Source: Chitinophagaceae bacterium
GTDB taxonomy: Bacteria; Bacteroidota; Bacteroidia; Chitinophagales; Chitinophagaceae
Length of the DNA: 44,643 bases
Assembly: GCA_947372105.1 (NCBI GenBank)
Contig: CANBSH010000016.1
Coordinates: 1-44,643, forward strand
Direction: 5' to 3'
Below, one piece after another: positions 15,743 to 24,558 of this stretch. A program made the translations under genes and the position numbers. The stretch's first letter is position 1; each line of letters begins with the position of its first letter. The notes under the pieces were generated by a model. It did not search any database. It was not told the DNA's origin and worked only from the letters and a program-made list of their open reading frames with translations.

Positions 15743-16681
15743 TTATTTCAAAGTAATTTGATATTGCGTTTCTAATAAAATTGTTTCTTGGGGCTTCAAT
15801 ATTTGAAGCCCTATTTTATTATTAAAAGCATTAGGTGCCCCACTTAAATTTTCAATAGCAATACTCTTGCGATGAGGGGGAGTATATATTTGCAAATAAG
15901 GGTAGGCGGCTGAAGGTTGAATAGTGAGCAGGTATTTTTTGCTTTCCAAGTAACAAGTATGAACATTAGTTTCTAATTCAAATCCATCGTCTAATTGCAA
16001 TTCTTTTAAATATTGTCCTTTTTCAAATCTTGTTTCTTTTAATAAATTTCCGGTGGGTAATAAATCTGCATCATATTCCAATTTACCTTTACAAGAAAAG
16101 CGAAGCGTACAATCATCAATACTTTTGCCTAATTGAAAATAGGGATGCCATCCATCAACGATAGGGATAGTTTGCGCGCTCAGGTTTTTGATATTCGTTT
16201 TTACTTGAATTTTATTTTCTTTTTGCAAGACCCAAGTAATTTCTATTTGAAAATGGAAGGGATAGCCTGGATCAGTTCCTTCATAGGTATGCATTAAAGT
16301 AACTGAAGCACTTTTTTCATCTATGTAATTATTCATCACAGAATAATTGGCATCGTAGATCAATCCATGTATTGCATGCTTTCCCAAATAAAATTTTTCA
16401 ATGGTGTAAGCTTGATTTAAATAGGAGTACTTTCCTTCATGCAAACGACAAACAAAGGGAGTCATTTTAGCGCTTTTAAATCCATTAGATTCAAAATGGC
16501 TCCAGCTGTCTTGTAAATTATTGCCATCAATAAATTCATTTAATTCCTGGTTTTTTTGCCAGGTCCAACTATTCAATAATGCCCCTTTTGTAGATATTTG
16601 AATGGCAATATTTCCTTCATTGTCACTTAGTTGGACAAGTTCCGAACTACCTTGGTGAAGAATTTCTAAGGAAAAAGACAT
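15743..16681 (-). CDS. Aldose 1-epimerase family protein
   Basis: A 312-residue galactose-mutarotase-fold protein. Likely catalytic residues are His105 (AIHGLIYD), His179 (DGWHPYF) and the base Glu277 (AIENLSGAPNAFNN). No signal peptide is seen, so it acts in the cytosol, probably interconverting anomers of free hexoses. The exact sugar is not readable, and YeaD-like hexose-phosphate epimerases share the fold. It converges with ridA (one base between) and diverges from the PliI-like gene. Confidence 0.87.
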   Translation of the reverse strand: MSFSLEILHQGSSELVQLSDNEGNIAIQISTKGALLNSWTWQKNQELNEFIDGNNLQDSWSHFESNGFKSAKMTPFVCRLHEGKYSYLNQAYTIEKFYLGKHAIHGLIYDANYSVMNNYIDEKSASVTLMHTYEGTDPGYPFHFQIEITWVLQKENKIQVKTNIKNLSAQTIPIVDGWHPYFQLGKSIDDCTLRFSCKGKLEYDADLLPTGNLLKETRFEKGQYLKELQLDDGFELETNVHTCYLESKKYLLTIQPSAAYPYLQIYTPPHRKSIAIENLSGAPNAFNNKIGLQILKPQETILLETQYQITLK

Positions 16682-16719
16682 AGTTGCTTTGTTTAAATGG
16701 GAAATTAAAACTATTCTAT

Positions 16720-16727
16720 TAACTTTG
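16720..16727 (+). promoter_or_regulatory. -7 promoter box (TAACTTTG) for the PliI-like gene
   Basis: A perfect TAnnTTTG match ending 20 bases before the ATG at 16748. The nearest TTTG upstream is 28 bases away, too far for a regular -33 element. Confidence 0.4.
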
Positions 16728-16747
16728 GATAGTAAAGAAAAAAAAGT

Positions 16748-17332
16748 ATGAAAAATTGTTTGCTCATTGGCTTAATCTTTTCGTTTCAATGTGTTTTAGG
16801 ACAAGTTTTTCCTAAGTATGATAGTACATTAAAAATTGGTAAAACCGGCTATCGTATTAATTGTTTGAATAAATCTAACGACCGCAACATACTTAATATT
16901 AGACCTATTGGTTTTAAAGCCGAAGTGCGAGAAGCCTCCCTAGAAATTAAGGCAAGAGTATTATCTGCAGAAATTGATGACTTAAATAATGATGGATTTC
17001 CTGAAGTAGTCATCTTTATTCAGGAGCCAAATGGCAAAAAAAGTTTGTTTTGCGTAAGCTCCAAGGAAAATGAAAGATTAGAACCTATTTATTTCCCCGA
17101 TATCACAGATGATATGGTTTTAAGTAAAGGATACCGAGGACAAGATGATTTTAAATTAGTAGAAGGTATTTTATTTAGAAAGTTCCCCATCTATGATGCT
17201 GATACAGCCATAAAAACTCCAACTAAGAAAGTAAGACAAATATTTTATCGTGTTGTTGCAGGGGAACAAGGGACTTGGAAATTTAAAGCATTCAAAAATT
17301 TTGAAATGAATGCTGAAGATTCTAAACAATAG
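16748..17332 (+). CDS. Secreted PliI-like (I-type lysozyme inhibitor family) protein
   Basis: A 194-residue exported protein with a signal peptide ending near residue 18 (VLGQ). The middle has DLNNDGFPEVVIF (78-90), a calcium-loop-like stretch. The end has GYRGQDDFKLVEGILFRKFPIYDAD followed by RQIFYRVV, a pattern I recall from proteins annotated as PliI family, inhibitors of invertebrate-type lysozyme in the periplasm. Inhibition of a lysozyme has not been shown for such distant members, so the call is at the family level. It is monocistronic and converges on the porZ operon across 175 bases. Confidence 0.65.
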   Translation: MKNCLLIGLIFSFQCVLGQVFPKYDSTLKIGKTGYRINCLNKSNDRNILNIRPIGFKAEVREASLEIKARVLSAEIDDLNNDGFPEVVIFIQEPNGKKSLFCVSSKENERLEPIYFPDITDDMVLSKGYRGQDDFKLVEGILFRKFPIYDADTAIKTPTKKVRQIFYRVVAGEQGTWKFKAFKNFEMNAEDSKQ

Positions 17333-17507
17333 GTTTCAAAATAAGATTTCAATAATGAGTTATTTACAATGAGTTATGAATAATGAATCATTGATGATCT
17401 TATGAATAAGCCCTTTCTATTTAGTGTGATGTCATGTGTTTATAATGTCATGCAATTATTGTCTGATGCTACATTTCATTTTTATAATTTAGTTTTTCTA
17501 ATTCTTA
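17333..17507. other. Convergent intergenic region with short repeats
   Basis: This AT-rich gap of 175 bases lies between two convergent genes. It holds a 10-base direct repeat AATGAGTTAT (17354-17363 and 17368-17377) and the near palindrome AATGAATCATT. I see no reading frame, RNA gene or clear terminator stem. Confidence 0.4.
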
Positions 17508-19772
17508 TTACTGTCCTCCCGAACTAATAATAATTTTTCCCACAGATTTTTCATATCCTTCTTCGTCCCTTGCAAAAACTAAATAAATTCCAGTAGCGAC
17601 TTTATTTCCTTCGTAAGTTTTTCCATTCCATATGGCTTGTCCACCTAAGGCCCTGGTTTGGTATACTAATTTCCCATCCAATGTTGTAATTTTTATAATG
17701 GCATTATTAACAAACCCTTTCATTGCAATGGGTCCTTCATAATGAGGCGCTATAGGATTGGGAAAAATAGTAATGGAATAGCTAGTCGCAATTGTTTCGC
17801 TAGCGCTACTTCGATAGCTAACTAGTTGATTATTGGTGTTTATGAAAACTTCGCCGCTCAATGGTTCTATATTAATTTGTATGATGGAGTCATTCGGCAG
17901 GGGGCTATTATTTTTTGAAAATCTTTGTAGTATTTGTGTTCCATCTTCACTTAATAACCAACAACCATTATTTGTCCCCACCCATTTTTGATTTGCTCCA
18001 TCAACTGCAATCGTATTGACAATCTCTTTTTGAAAAAGAAGTCCTGCAAATCCATTGCTATTTTTTATTTGGGGTAAGTAGGCTTTACAATTATTGAGTT
18101 CGCTACAATCAAATAGTCCTATCCCATTATTGGTGCCCACCCACATGGTTCCTTTTTTATCTTCTACGATACTCGTAACTGCACTACTAGGTAAATTGTT
18201 GTTTAAAGTGCTTAGTTGATTCCATGTATTGTTGATGGAATTGTATACTATAATTCCTTGGTTATTGGGTGCAATGATCCAAATTTGACCTTGTTGGTTC
18301 ACTACTATTTTTTGCGCACCACTCAATGATATATTGGTAGGGGGTTGTATATTTTTCCAAATATTATCTTTTTTTTGAAGCAAACCCTGTTGATCCACTA
18401 ATACCCATAAAACCCCTTCTTTATCAAATTGCAAATCGGTATAAGGTCCCTTCATATTTAAAGGGGTTAGTGATTCTGCCGCAGATGCCTCATAATTGGT
18501 ATGCCATATTCCATTTTGAAAGGTGAACCAATAAGTTTTATCTAAGGGATCTATGGCGCTATAATTAAGGGTGGGTATCAAAGCTCCTTTATTCATTGAA
18601 AAACTGCTCCAACCTTTATCACTATATTGAGTCCACCCCATACCAGCATTGTTGCCATTGCCATAGGCGGCTATGATAACAGATGCCTGAGAGGATATTT
18701 CCCCTTTGATGTTAAAAACAGGGCCCCTTAAGGAAACCCATTGTGAAGAAGCCGTTTGCGCGCTATTATTTTTTAAATAAAGTCCACGCAAACTATCTGC
18801 AATCCATATATTATTTCCGTCCCAACAAAAATCCTTTGGGTTACTAAGTGTATTACTATCAATAATGGTGGCGGTTGATTTATCGCTGTTCAGTTGCAAT
18901 AAAGCACCTTTTGCTCCCCACCTGCAAGCCATAAAAACACCTTCCTTACTTGCTTTGCATACATTGATGACACCAAGACTCATATTGAAAGTGGCTGTTG
19001 TAGAAGGGTAAGTATAAATGTTGGCAGCATTATACACCCAAACCTGGTTGTTGTACTGTGTGATTTTTTGTATCCCTAAATTATTATAACTAGCTATATT
19101 TTGCCAAGCATTCGTGATCCAATTATTTTTTAGGGGGCAGGTCCAAATTCCATTTTCAGTGACTGCAATCAAGTCGGTAGCCGTGCAGGAAACTTGGTAA
19201 GTAATTGTATTTTGACGATTGTTATTCGGAAACCAAGTGTCTTTAATTTCATGCTTTGTTAAATCAATGACTACTATTCCAAAATTGGTAGAAACAAAAG
19301 CCCAATTATGTAAAATGAAAATGTCATTGATTTTTTTATTACCATATAAGGAAGAAAGAAGTAGGTCGTTGATACTAAACACTTGATCTCCTTGTACGAT
19401 ATCAATATTGCTATTTTGATAAGCGATGATTATTTGTGATTGTTCACTATCCCAAGCAGTAAAAGCAATACCCATATCGTGCAAGCCGTTGGACTTACCT
19501 ATTAAATCAATTTCATTTTTGCTGTCCACCAGGGCAATTTGGTAGGGGGTAGCGGCTATCAACCATTTTGCACTTGTGTTGTTTGTTCTTGTGCCTATTG
19601 TTGCTCCAATTGTTGAACCTATTGTTGACCCTGCCCCTGTAGCTATTGCAACTTGCTGAACCGATTGATTGTTGTAATGTTCTCTCCAGCTGCCAATTCC
19701 TCCTAATTTATTTTGACACCATACGCTACTGCATAAAGTGATTCCAATAATAATGGAGAAAAATTTGAACAT
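17508..19772 (-). CDS. porZ: PorZ-like type IX secretion system surface protein
   Basis: A 754-residue exported protein with a signal peptide (about 1-19). Repeated beta-propeller blades of the two-component-regulator propeller type follow, such as LIAATPYQIALVDSKNEIDL, INDIFILHNWAFVSTNFGIVVIDL and GTMWVGTNNGIGLFD. The C-terminal T9SS sorting domain (about 670-754) shows IFPNP, GQAIWNGKTYEGNKVATGIYLVF and a KIII end. This arrangement matches PorZ, the surface component that works with the PorU sortase and supplies anionic lipopolysaccharide to cargo. Residues about 48-60 contain a GSTI-type tetrapeptide repeat. It is the second gene of an operon, 11 bases after the GH3 fusion gene. Confidence 0.82.
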   Translation of the reverse strand: MFKFFSIIIGITLCSSVWCQNKLGGIGSWREHYNNQSVQQVAIATGAGSTIGSTIGATIGTRTNNTSAKWLIAATPYQIALVDSKNEIDLIGKSNGLHDMGIAFTAWDSEQSQIIIAYQNSNIDIVQGDQVFSINDLLLSSLYGNKKINDIFILHNWAFVSTNFGIVVIDLTKHEIKDTWFPNNNRQNTITYQVSCTATDLIAVTENGIWTCPLKNNWITNAWQNIASYNNLGIQKITQYNNQVWVYNAANIYTYPSTTATFNMSLGVINVCKASKEGVFMACRWGAKGALLQLNSDKSTATIIDSNTLSNPKDFCWDGNNIWIADSLRGLYLKNNSAQTASSQWVSLRGPVFNIKGEISSQASVIIAAYGNGNNAGMGWTQYSDKGWSSFSMNKGALIPTLNYSAIDPLDKTYWFTFQNGIWHTNYEASAAESLTPLNMKGPYTDLQFDKEGVLWVLVDQQGLLQKKDNIWKNIQPPTNISLSGAQKIVVNQQGQIWIIAPNNQGIIVYNSINNTWNQLSTLNNNLPSSAVTSIVEDKKGTMWVGTNNGIGLFDCSELNNCKAYLPQIKNSNGFAGLLFQKEIVNTIAVDGANQKWVGTNNGCWLLSEDGTQILQRFSKNNSPLPNDSIIQINIEPLSGEVFINTNNQLVSYRSSASETIATSYSITIFPNPIAPHYEGPIAMKGFVNNAIIKITTLDGKLVYQTRALGGQAIWNGKTYEGNKVATGIYLVFARDEEGYEKSVGKIIISSGGQ
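19594..19629 (-). repeat. Three 12-base tandem repeats within porZ
   Basis: Units CCTATTGTTGCT, CCAATTGTTGAA and CCTATTGTTGAC (as read on the + strand) lie head to tail. On the coding strand they give GSTI GSTI GATI just after the mature N-terminus. The repeat number could vary without a frameshift. Confidence 0.8.
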
Positions 19773-19783
19773 AATATTTTATT

Positions 19784-22675
19784 TTAACGCATTGCGCTAT
19801 AGATCGCCTCCTGAATATTAGGACGTAAGTTTAATTCGCTAAAAGCTTTATTGTTGCGAGTGGGATACACTCTATTAGATAAAAAGATATAAAGCAATTG
19901 ATGTTCTGGATCGGCCCACACACAAGTCCCTGTAAATCCCGTGTGACCAAAAGTAGAAAGTGAAACACTAGCACTAGGATAGGGATCTTTCAAACTTGCA
20001 TTATTTTTTTCAGGCTTATCAAATCCTAAACCTCTTCTACTATTTTCCGTATTATAAGAAGTAAAATTTTCTACAGTGGCAGGTTGAAAATATCTTTTCC
20101 CTTCCCATTCTCCTTTGTTCAGTAACATTAAATACAATTTAGCTAAATCGGTTGCATTGCTGTATAATCCAGCATGCCCGGCAATTCCACCCATTACCGA
20201 AGCACCTTCGTCATGTACCGATCCCTGAATTAATTCATTGCGATAATAATCATCCACTTCGGTAGCTGCAATATTTTCGAGGCTTGTTTTTTCTAGGGGT
20301 AAAAATCCAGTAGTGCCCATTTTTAAAGGATTGTAAAATTGTTGGGTCGTGTATTCGTTTAAATTCATCCCTGAAACTTGTTCAACAATTTGACCTAAAA
20401 AAATAAAATCATTATCACTATATACATACTTGCCAGGAGTTGTCACAGTGCTTTTTAATATTTTTTGTTGAATCGTATCCTTCCAGCTATCTAATAAATA
20501 TTTACTGGGGGTAATCATTTTGTGATGAAGCTGATCAGGTACGGTAGTCACCAAATTGGGTAAATAACCACCCTCTTTTTTCAATAGCGATTCATAAAAT
20601 TTAATATATGGATACAAGCCTGCTTGATGTAATAACAAATCGCGTAATGTAATATTAGCTTTTGTATTTCCTCTTACCCAAGGCAAATAATCACCAATCG
20701 TTTTATTGATATCTACTTTTCCCTCTTCCATCAACCTCATAATGGACACGGTAGTTGCGCTTACTTTAGTGACTGATGCTAAATCGTAACTAGTAGCTAG
20801 GGTAACTGGTGCAGAATTTTCTCCTGCAATTTTTCCGTAAGCCTTATTAAAAACAATCTCATTATTTTTGGCGACTAATACTTGACATCCGGGGATCGCT
20901 TTTTTTTTAATCGCATCTTCTACTAATGAATCAATCACGCCTAATTTTTGAACATCAATGCCTAATTCATTCTTCAAGCTTGGAGCATTCGAATAGATAG
21001 GACTATACTCAATTGTATAATGCGTGCCTTCTTCCAATCCTTCGCTTACTGTGACTGGTAAATTTCCCGTGGCTTGCATTTGCCCCATCAACCATTTCAT
21101 AGCAGCTTGTTGTGTAAACGCGTTGTCCTCGTAGGCGAATAAAATATTTGATATTTTATTGAAATCGGCCACTGCATAGGGGTTTCCAAATATAAGATGT
21201 ACCCAATTGCTTGGATGCGAATCGTTTAAAAATTGAATTACCGCTGGAGCTATTTCAAAATGATTTGCTGGACGTCTGTTGTAATTATGCAATCCAATAA
21301 TAACTTGATCATAGTCACTTAAGCTAGTATTAAGAGCAGTAACTTCAGAACTTATATTACCATTTACAAGTAACACGGTTACGCCAAATTGTTTTAATTG
21401 TTGCGTGAATGTATTATCCTTAGTTTGATTTAAAGCAACGTATACAATTTTTTTATTTTTATTTAAAATGGGGTGGGTTTTATTGCCTCTTACAAAGGTG
21501 AGAGATTGTTCTGCCATGTTTTGCTTAATAGCAGCTACGGATTGGTTTAAATCAGCGGTGAGGTTGGTTGTATCAATAGGAGTCCAGATGGACAGGCCGT
21601 ATTTGTATTTAGCCGCTAAAACTTTTTTTACACGATCTTTAATATCTTTTCTTTTTAATCTTCCTTCTCTTATTGCCGATCTTATTTTTTTTATGGTTTG
21701 TTCTACATCTCCCGGTAAACAAAGCATATCATTGCCCGCAATGAGGGCTTGTACATTTGCTTCTCCTTGTGGAAAGTATTTACTAATAGCTTTCATTTCT
21801 AAAGCATCAGTGACACTAATTCCTTTAAATCCCAATTCCTTACGCAGTAAATCATTTACGGCTTTAGGAGATAGTGAAGTTGCAAAATTGAGAGTTGGAT
21901 CAATGGCTGGAACCGATAAGTGCGCTACCATGATGGAAGCAATACCCGCATCTATTAAGGCTCTGAAAGGCACTAACTCTAAGGAATCTAATTGTGCACG
22001 ATTTTTATTAATGATTGGAATATCTAAATGTGAATCTACATTTACATCTCCATGACCAGGAAAATGTTTAGCCGTTGCCATCACTCCATTATCTTGCAAT
22101 CCTTTCATGTAGGCAATGGAATACTCGGTTACCGTTTTTTTATTTTGTCCAAAACTACGATCGTTAATTACGGGATTCGCTGGATTATTATTGATGTCTG
22201 CATCTGGTGCATAATCCACTTGAATACCTAGTCTTTTACATTGTGCTGCAATAGCCGCCCCCATTTGATAACTTAAATTGCTAGAAGGTATGGCCCCAAT
22301 CGAAAGTTGACGAGGAAACATTTCAACACTATCTAAACGCATTCCTACACCCCATTCAGCATCCATAGTCACTAATAAAGGAGTTTTCGCGATCGATTGA
22401 TAATAATTGGTTTGCATCGCTTCTCTTACTGGACCTCCTTGAAAGAAACATAAACCTCCCACATCATATTTTTTTATTAGGCTTCCTAATGAATCTATTT
22501 TTTTTGCATCCCAATTACTATGCGCTCTGATGATCATTAATTGCGCAATTTTTTGATCCAACGAAAGTGCATTGTATTGCTTTCGGATCCATCTTTTTTC
22601 CGTTTTGGATTGAGCCTGGGTATTTTGAAATATCAAAATACTTAACAGTAAGAATAAGGTTGTTTTTTTGAACAT
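19784..22675 (-). CDS. GH3 beta-N-acetylglucosaminidase fused to a serine hydrolase (beta-lactamase/esterase fold)
   Basis: A 963-residue exported fusion. After a signal peptide (1-22) comes a glycoside hydrolase family 3 domain of the NagZ type (about 35-365). The NagZ motif is KHFPGHGDVNVDSHLD (203-218, likely acid/base His216), and Asp290 in VTDALEM is the likely nucleophile. A GH3 C-terminal domain (about 400-560) follows. The last part (about 575-963) is a class C beta-lactamase/esterase-type domain with SVTK (634-637), YSDN (752-755) and HTG (911-913), all intact. The pair suggests cell-wall or glycan turnover outside the inner membrane. Fusions of this kind occur in other Bacteroidota. 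It leads an operon with porZ. Confidence 0.92.
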   Translation of the reverse strand: MFKKTTLFLLLSILIFQNTQAQSKTEKRWIRKQYNALSLDQKIAQLMIIRAHSNWDAKKIDSLGSLIKKYDVGGLCFFQGGPVREAMQTNYYQSIAKTPLLVTMDAEWGVGMRLDSVEMFPRQLSIGAIPSSNLSYQMGAAIAAQCKRLGIQVDYAPDADINNNPANPVINDRSFGQNKKTVTEYSIAYMKGLQDNGVMATAKHFPGHGDVNVDSHLDIPIINKNRAQLDSLELVPFRALIDAGIASIMVAHLSVPAIDPTLNFATSLSPKAVNDLLRKELGFKGISVTDALEMKAISKYFPQGEANVQALIAGNDMLCLPGDVEQTIKKIRSAIREGRLKRKDIKDRVKKVLAAKYKYGLSIWTPIDTTNLTADLNQSVAAIKQNMAEQSLTFVRGNKTHPILNKNKKIVYVALNQTKDNTFTQQLKQFGVTVLLVNGNISSEVTALNTSLSDYDQVIIGLHNYNRRPANHFEIAPAVIQFLNDSHPSNWVHLIFGNPYAVADFNKISNILFAYEDNAFTQQAAMKWLMGQMQATGNLPVTVSEGLEEGTHYTIEYSPIYSNAPSLKNELGIDVQKLGVIDSLVEDAIKKKAIPGCQVLVAKNNEIVFNKAYGKIAGENSAPVTLATSYDLASVTKVSATTVSIMRLMEEGKVDINKTIGDYLPWVRGNTKANITLRDLLLHQAGLYPYIKFYESLLKKEGGYLPNLVTTVPDQLHHKMITPSKYLLDSWKDTIQQKILKSTVTTPGKYVYSDNDFIFLGQIVEQVSGMNLNEYTTQQFYNPLKMGTTGFLPLEKTSLENIAATEVDDYYRNELIQGSVHDEGASVMGGIAGHAGLYSNATDLAKLYLMLLNKGEWEGKRYFQPATVENFTSYNTENSRRGLGFDKPEKNNASLKDPYPSASVSLSTFGHTGFTGTCVWADPEHQLLYIFLSNRVYPTRNNKAFSELNLRPNIQEAIYSAMR

Positions 22676-22736
22676 AAGACTATAATTTAAAACCCGATGA
22701 ACAGGGGTGCTTTATCATTGCAATTTAAGGATAAAA

Positions 22737-22766
22737 AAAAGCTTACACTAGATTGTGTAAGCTTTT
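22737..22766 (-). terminator. Intrinsic terminator of the DUF5606 gene
   Basis: AAAAGCTTACAC (22737-22748) and GTGTAAGCTTTT (22755-22766) form a perfect 12-bp stem with a 6-base loop. On the minus strand a run of eight T follows, which fits termination of the DUF5606 transcript 65 bases past its stop codon. Confidence 0.85.
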
Positions 22767-22831
22767 ATATCTATTTTTTAGCTCATTTTTTGTATCACTT
22801 TTCGATAAGGTAGCCTGTGATCTTAAGATTT

Positions 22832-23254
22832 TTATGCCTCTTCAGTACCTTCCTCACCTTCTGTTTCTTCTTCAGGTAAAACAGGTTCTACTCCAGCTGC
22901 CTTTAATTGCCCAAACCATTTGATCATTTTCTTCATATCACTTGCATAAACGCGTTCAAAATCCATGCTAGGGAATACCTTTTTGAAATAGGCTTGTGTT
23001 GCTTTGGCATCCTTTTCGGCAGGTAGTTTTTCGCTGGATTTCCCCATGGCGATAAATACTTCAGCTAAAAACACGTTATCGTGGGTCGTAAACACTTCAA
23101 TGCTTTCTAAATGAGAGAATTGGTGTGCTCTTGAGCTAATAAATTGAGTGTTATTATTTTCAAGTGAACGGGCAATGGCGCCATCACTTTTACTAGTCAA
23201 TAATTCAAATAATCCTGACATTCCCGATACCGCAATCAATTTGTTGTATTCCAT
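22832..23254 (-). CDS. DUF5606 domain protein
   Basis: A 140-residue cytosolic protein. Its N-terminus (KLIAVSGMSGLFELL, then ISSRAHQFSHLESIEVF) is that of the DUF5606 family, which is widespread in Bacteroidota and has no known function. The middle, KKVFPSMDFERVYASDMKKMIKWF, is also conserved in my memory of the family. The C-terminus is a Glu/Pro-rich tail (EEETEGEEGTEEA). It has its own terminator and diverges from the aminotransferase gene with 93 bases between. No function can be assigned. Confidence 0.85.
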   Translation of the reverse strand: MEYNKLIAVSGMSGLFELLTSKSDGAIARSLENNNTQFISSRAHQFSHLESIEVFTTHDNVFLAEVFIAMGKSSEKLPAEKDAKATQAYFKKVFPSMDFERVYASDMKKMIKWFGQLKAAGVEPVLPEEETEGEEGTEEA

Positions 23255-23318
23255 ATAATAGTTGTGCTTTTTTACGGGCGCAAATTACTGAAAAACCCCC
23301 AATTTTCATTTTTTAAAC

Positions 23319-23326
23319 TACCTTTG
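23319..23326 (+). promoter_or_regulatory. -7 promoter box (TACCTTTG) for the aminotransferase-rpoN run
   Basis: A perfect TAnnTTTG match ending 21 bases before the ATG at 23348, in the divergent gap. No TTTG is found 19-21 bases upstream. Confidence 0.42.
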
Positions 23327-23347
23327 TTTATCTAAAAAATCAAGCAT

Positions 23348-24547
23348 ATGCCCGGTTTTGAATTATTTGATGACGCCGAAAAAAAAGAAGTGAATGAAGT
23401 CCTTGAAACAGGGATTTTAATGAGATATGGATTTGATGGTCCTAGAAAGGGAATTTGGAAATCTAAAGAGTTAGAACAGGCCATTTGCACCACATTTGGG
23501 ACTCAATTTGCTCAACTCACTTCCAGTGGCACGGCAGCTTTAACCACTGCTATGGCGGCTTTAGGTATTGGGGCAGAGGATGAAGTGATTATGCCGGCAT
23601 TTACTTTTGTGGCAAGTTTTGAAGCAGTCTTAAGTATGGGAGCTGTTCCAGTTTTAGTCGATATTGATGAAACTTTGACACTTTCACCCGAAGCAGTAAG
23701 AGCCGCCATTACGCCTAAAACTAAATGCATCATGCCGGTACATATGTGCGGCAGTATGGCCGATTTAGATGCCTTACAAGAAATTTGTAAAGAACACAAT
23801 TTAATCTTATTGGAAGACGCTTGCCAAAGTATTGGAGGCACTTATAAAGGAAAAGCCTTAGGTACTATTGGACATGCAGGAACTTTTTCTTTCGATTTTG
23901 TAAAAACAATGACTTGTGGGGAAGGCGGGGTAGTGATGACGAATAATGAAGAAGTATATATCAAGTCAGATGCTTTTACCGATCATGGGCATGATCATTT
24001 AGGAGTGGATCGTGGAGCAGATTTGCATCCATTTTTAGGATACAATTTTAGAATTAGTGAATTACATGCTGCGGTGGGTCTAGCACAAATTAGAAAGTTA
24101 GATCGTTTTTTAGCCATTCAAAGAAAAAACAATAGCATTTTAAGATCTTATATGGAGCAAGTGCCAGGTATTAGTTTTAGAGTGGTGCCTGATCCAACTG
24201 GAGATAGCGGTAGTTTTTTATCTTGGTTTTTACCTTCTGCAGAAGCGATGGAAAAAGCAATTGCTGCTATGAAAGAGGCAGGCATTATGCCTGGTAATTT
24301 TTATTGGTATGCTAATAATTGGCATTACATTAAAAAGTGGGATCATTTAAAAAATGCACATAGTTTATATCCTTTTAGTCAAGTACAACAAGCTGCATTG
24401 AAAAATTTAGCAAATACTTCTTTTGCAAAAAGTGATGCCATCATGAGCAGATGTATTTCAACGGCCATTAGTTTGGTTTGGACCGAGGAACAAGTACATC
24501 AAAAAGGTGCTACATTTTTAGAAGTATTAAAAAAGGCACTCTCCTAA
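23348..24547 (+). CDS. DegT/DnrJ/EryC1/StrS family PLP aminotransferase
   Basis: A 399-residue sugar-aminotransferase-type enzyme. PLP-phosphate contacts are likely at TSSGTAAL (58-65), Asp157 of LLEDACQS contacts the ring, and Lys186 in FSFDFVKTMTCGEGG forms the Schiff base. This family makes amino sugars for surface glycans, but no sugar-nucleotide genes are nearby, so the substrate is unknown. It leads a + strand run with rpoN 11 bases downstream. The ATG at 23348 gives a short N-terminus, as in close relatives. Confidence 0.9.
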   Translation: MPGFELFDDAEKKEVNEVLETGILMRYGFDGPRKGIWKSKELEQAICTTFGTQFAQLTSSGTAALTTAMAALGIGAEDEVIMPAFTFVASFEAVLSMGAVPVLVDIDETLTLSPEAVRAAITPKTKCIMPVHMCGSMADLDALQEICKEHNLILLEDACQSIGGTYKGKALGTIGHAGTFSFDFVKTMTCGEGGVVMTNNEEVYIKSDAFTDHGHDHLGVDRGADLHPFLGYNFRISELHAAVGLAQIRKLDRFLAIQRKNNSILRSYMEQVPGISFRVVPDPTGDSGSFLSWFLPSAEAMEKAIAAMKEAGIMPGNFYWYANNWHYIKKWDHLKNAHSLYPFSQVQQAALKNLANTSFAKSDAIMSRCISTAISLVWTEEQVHQKGATFLEVLKKALS

Positions 24548-24558
24548 AGTAGTTATCT

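Noticed and set aside
21468-22055. 195-codon open frame antisense to the GH3 domain
   Set aside because: The GH3 gene is intact with all motifs; this frame has no recognisable domain and no start context.
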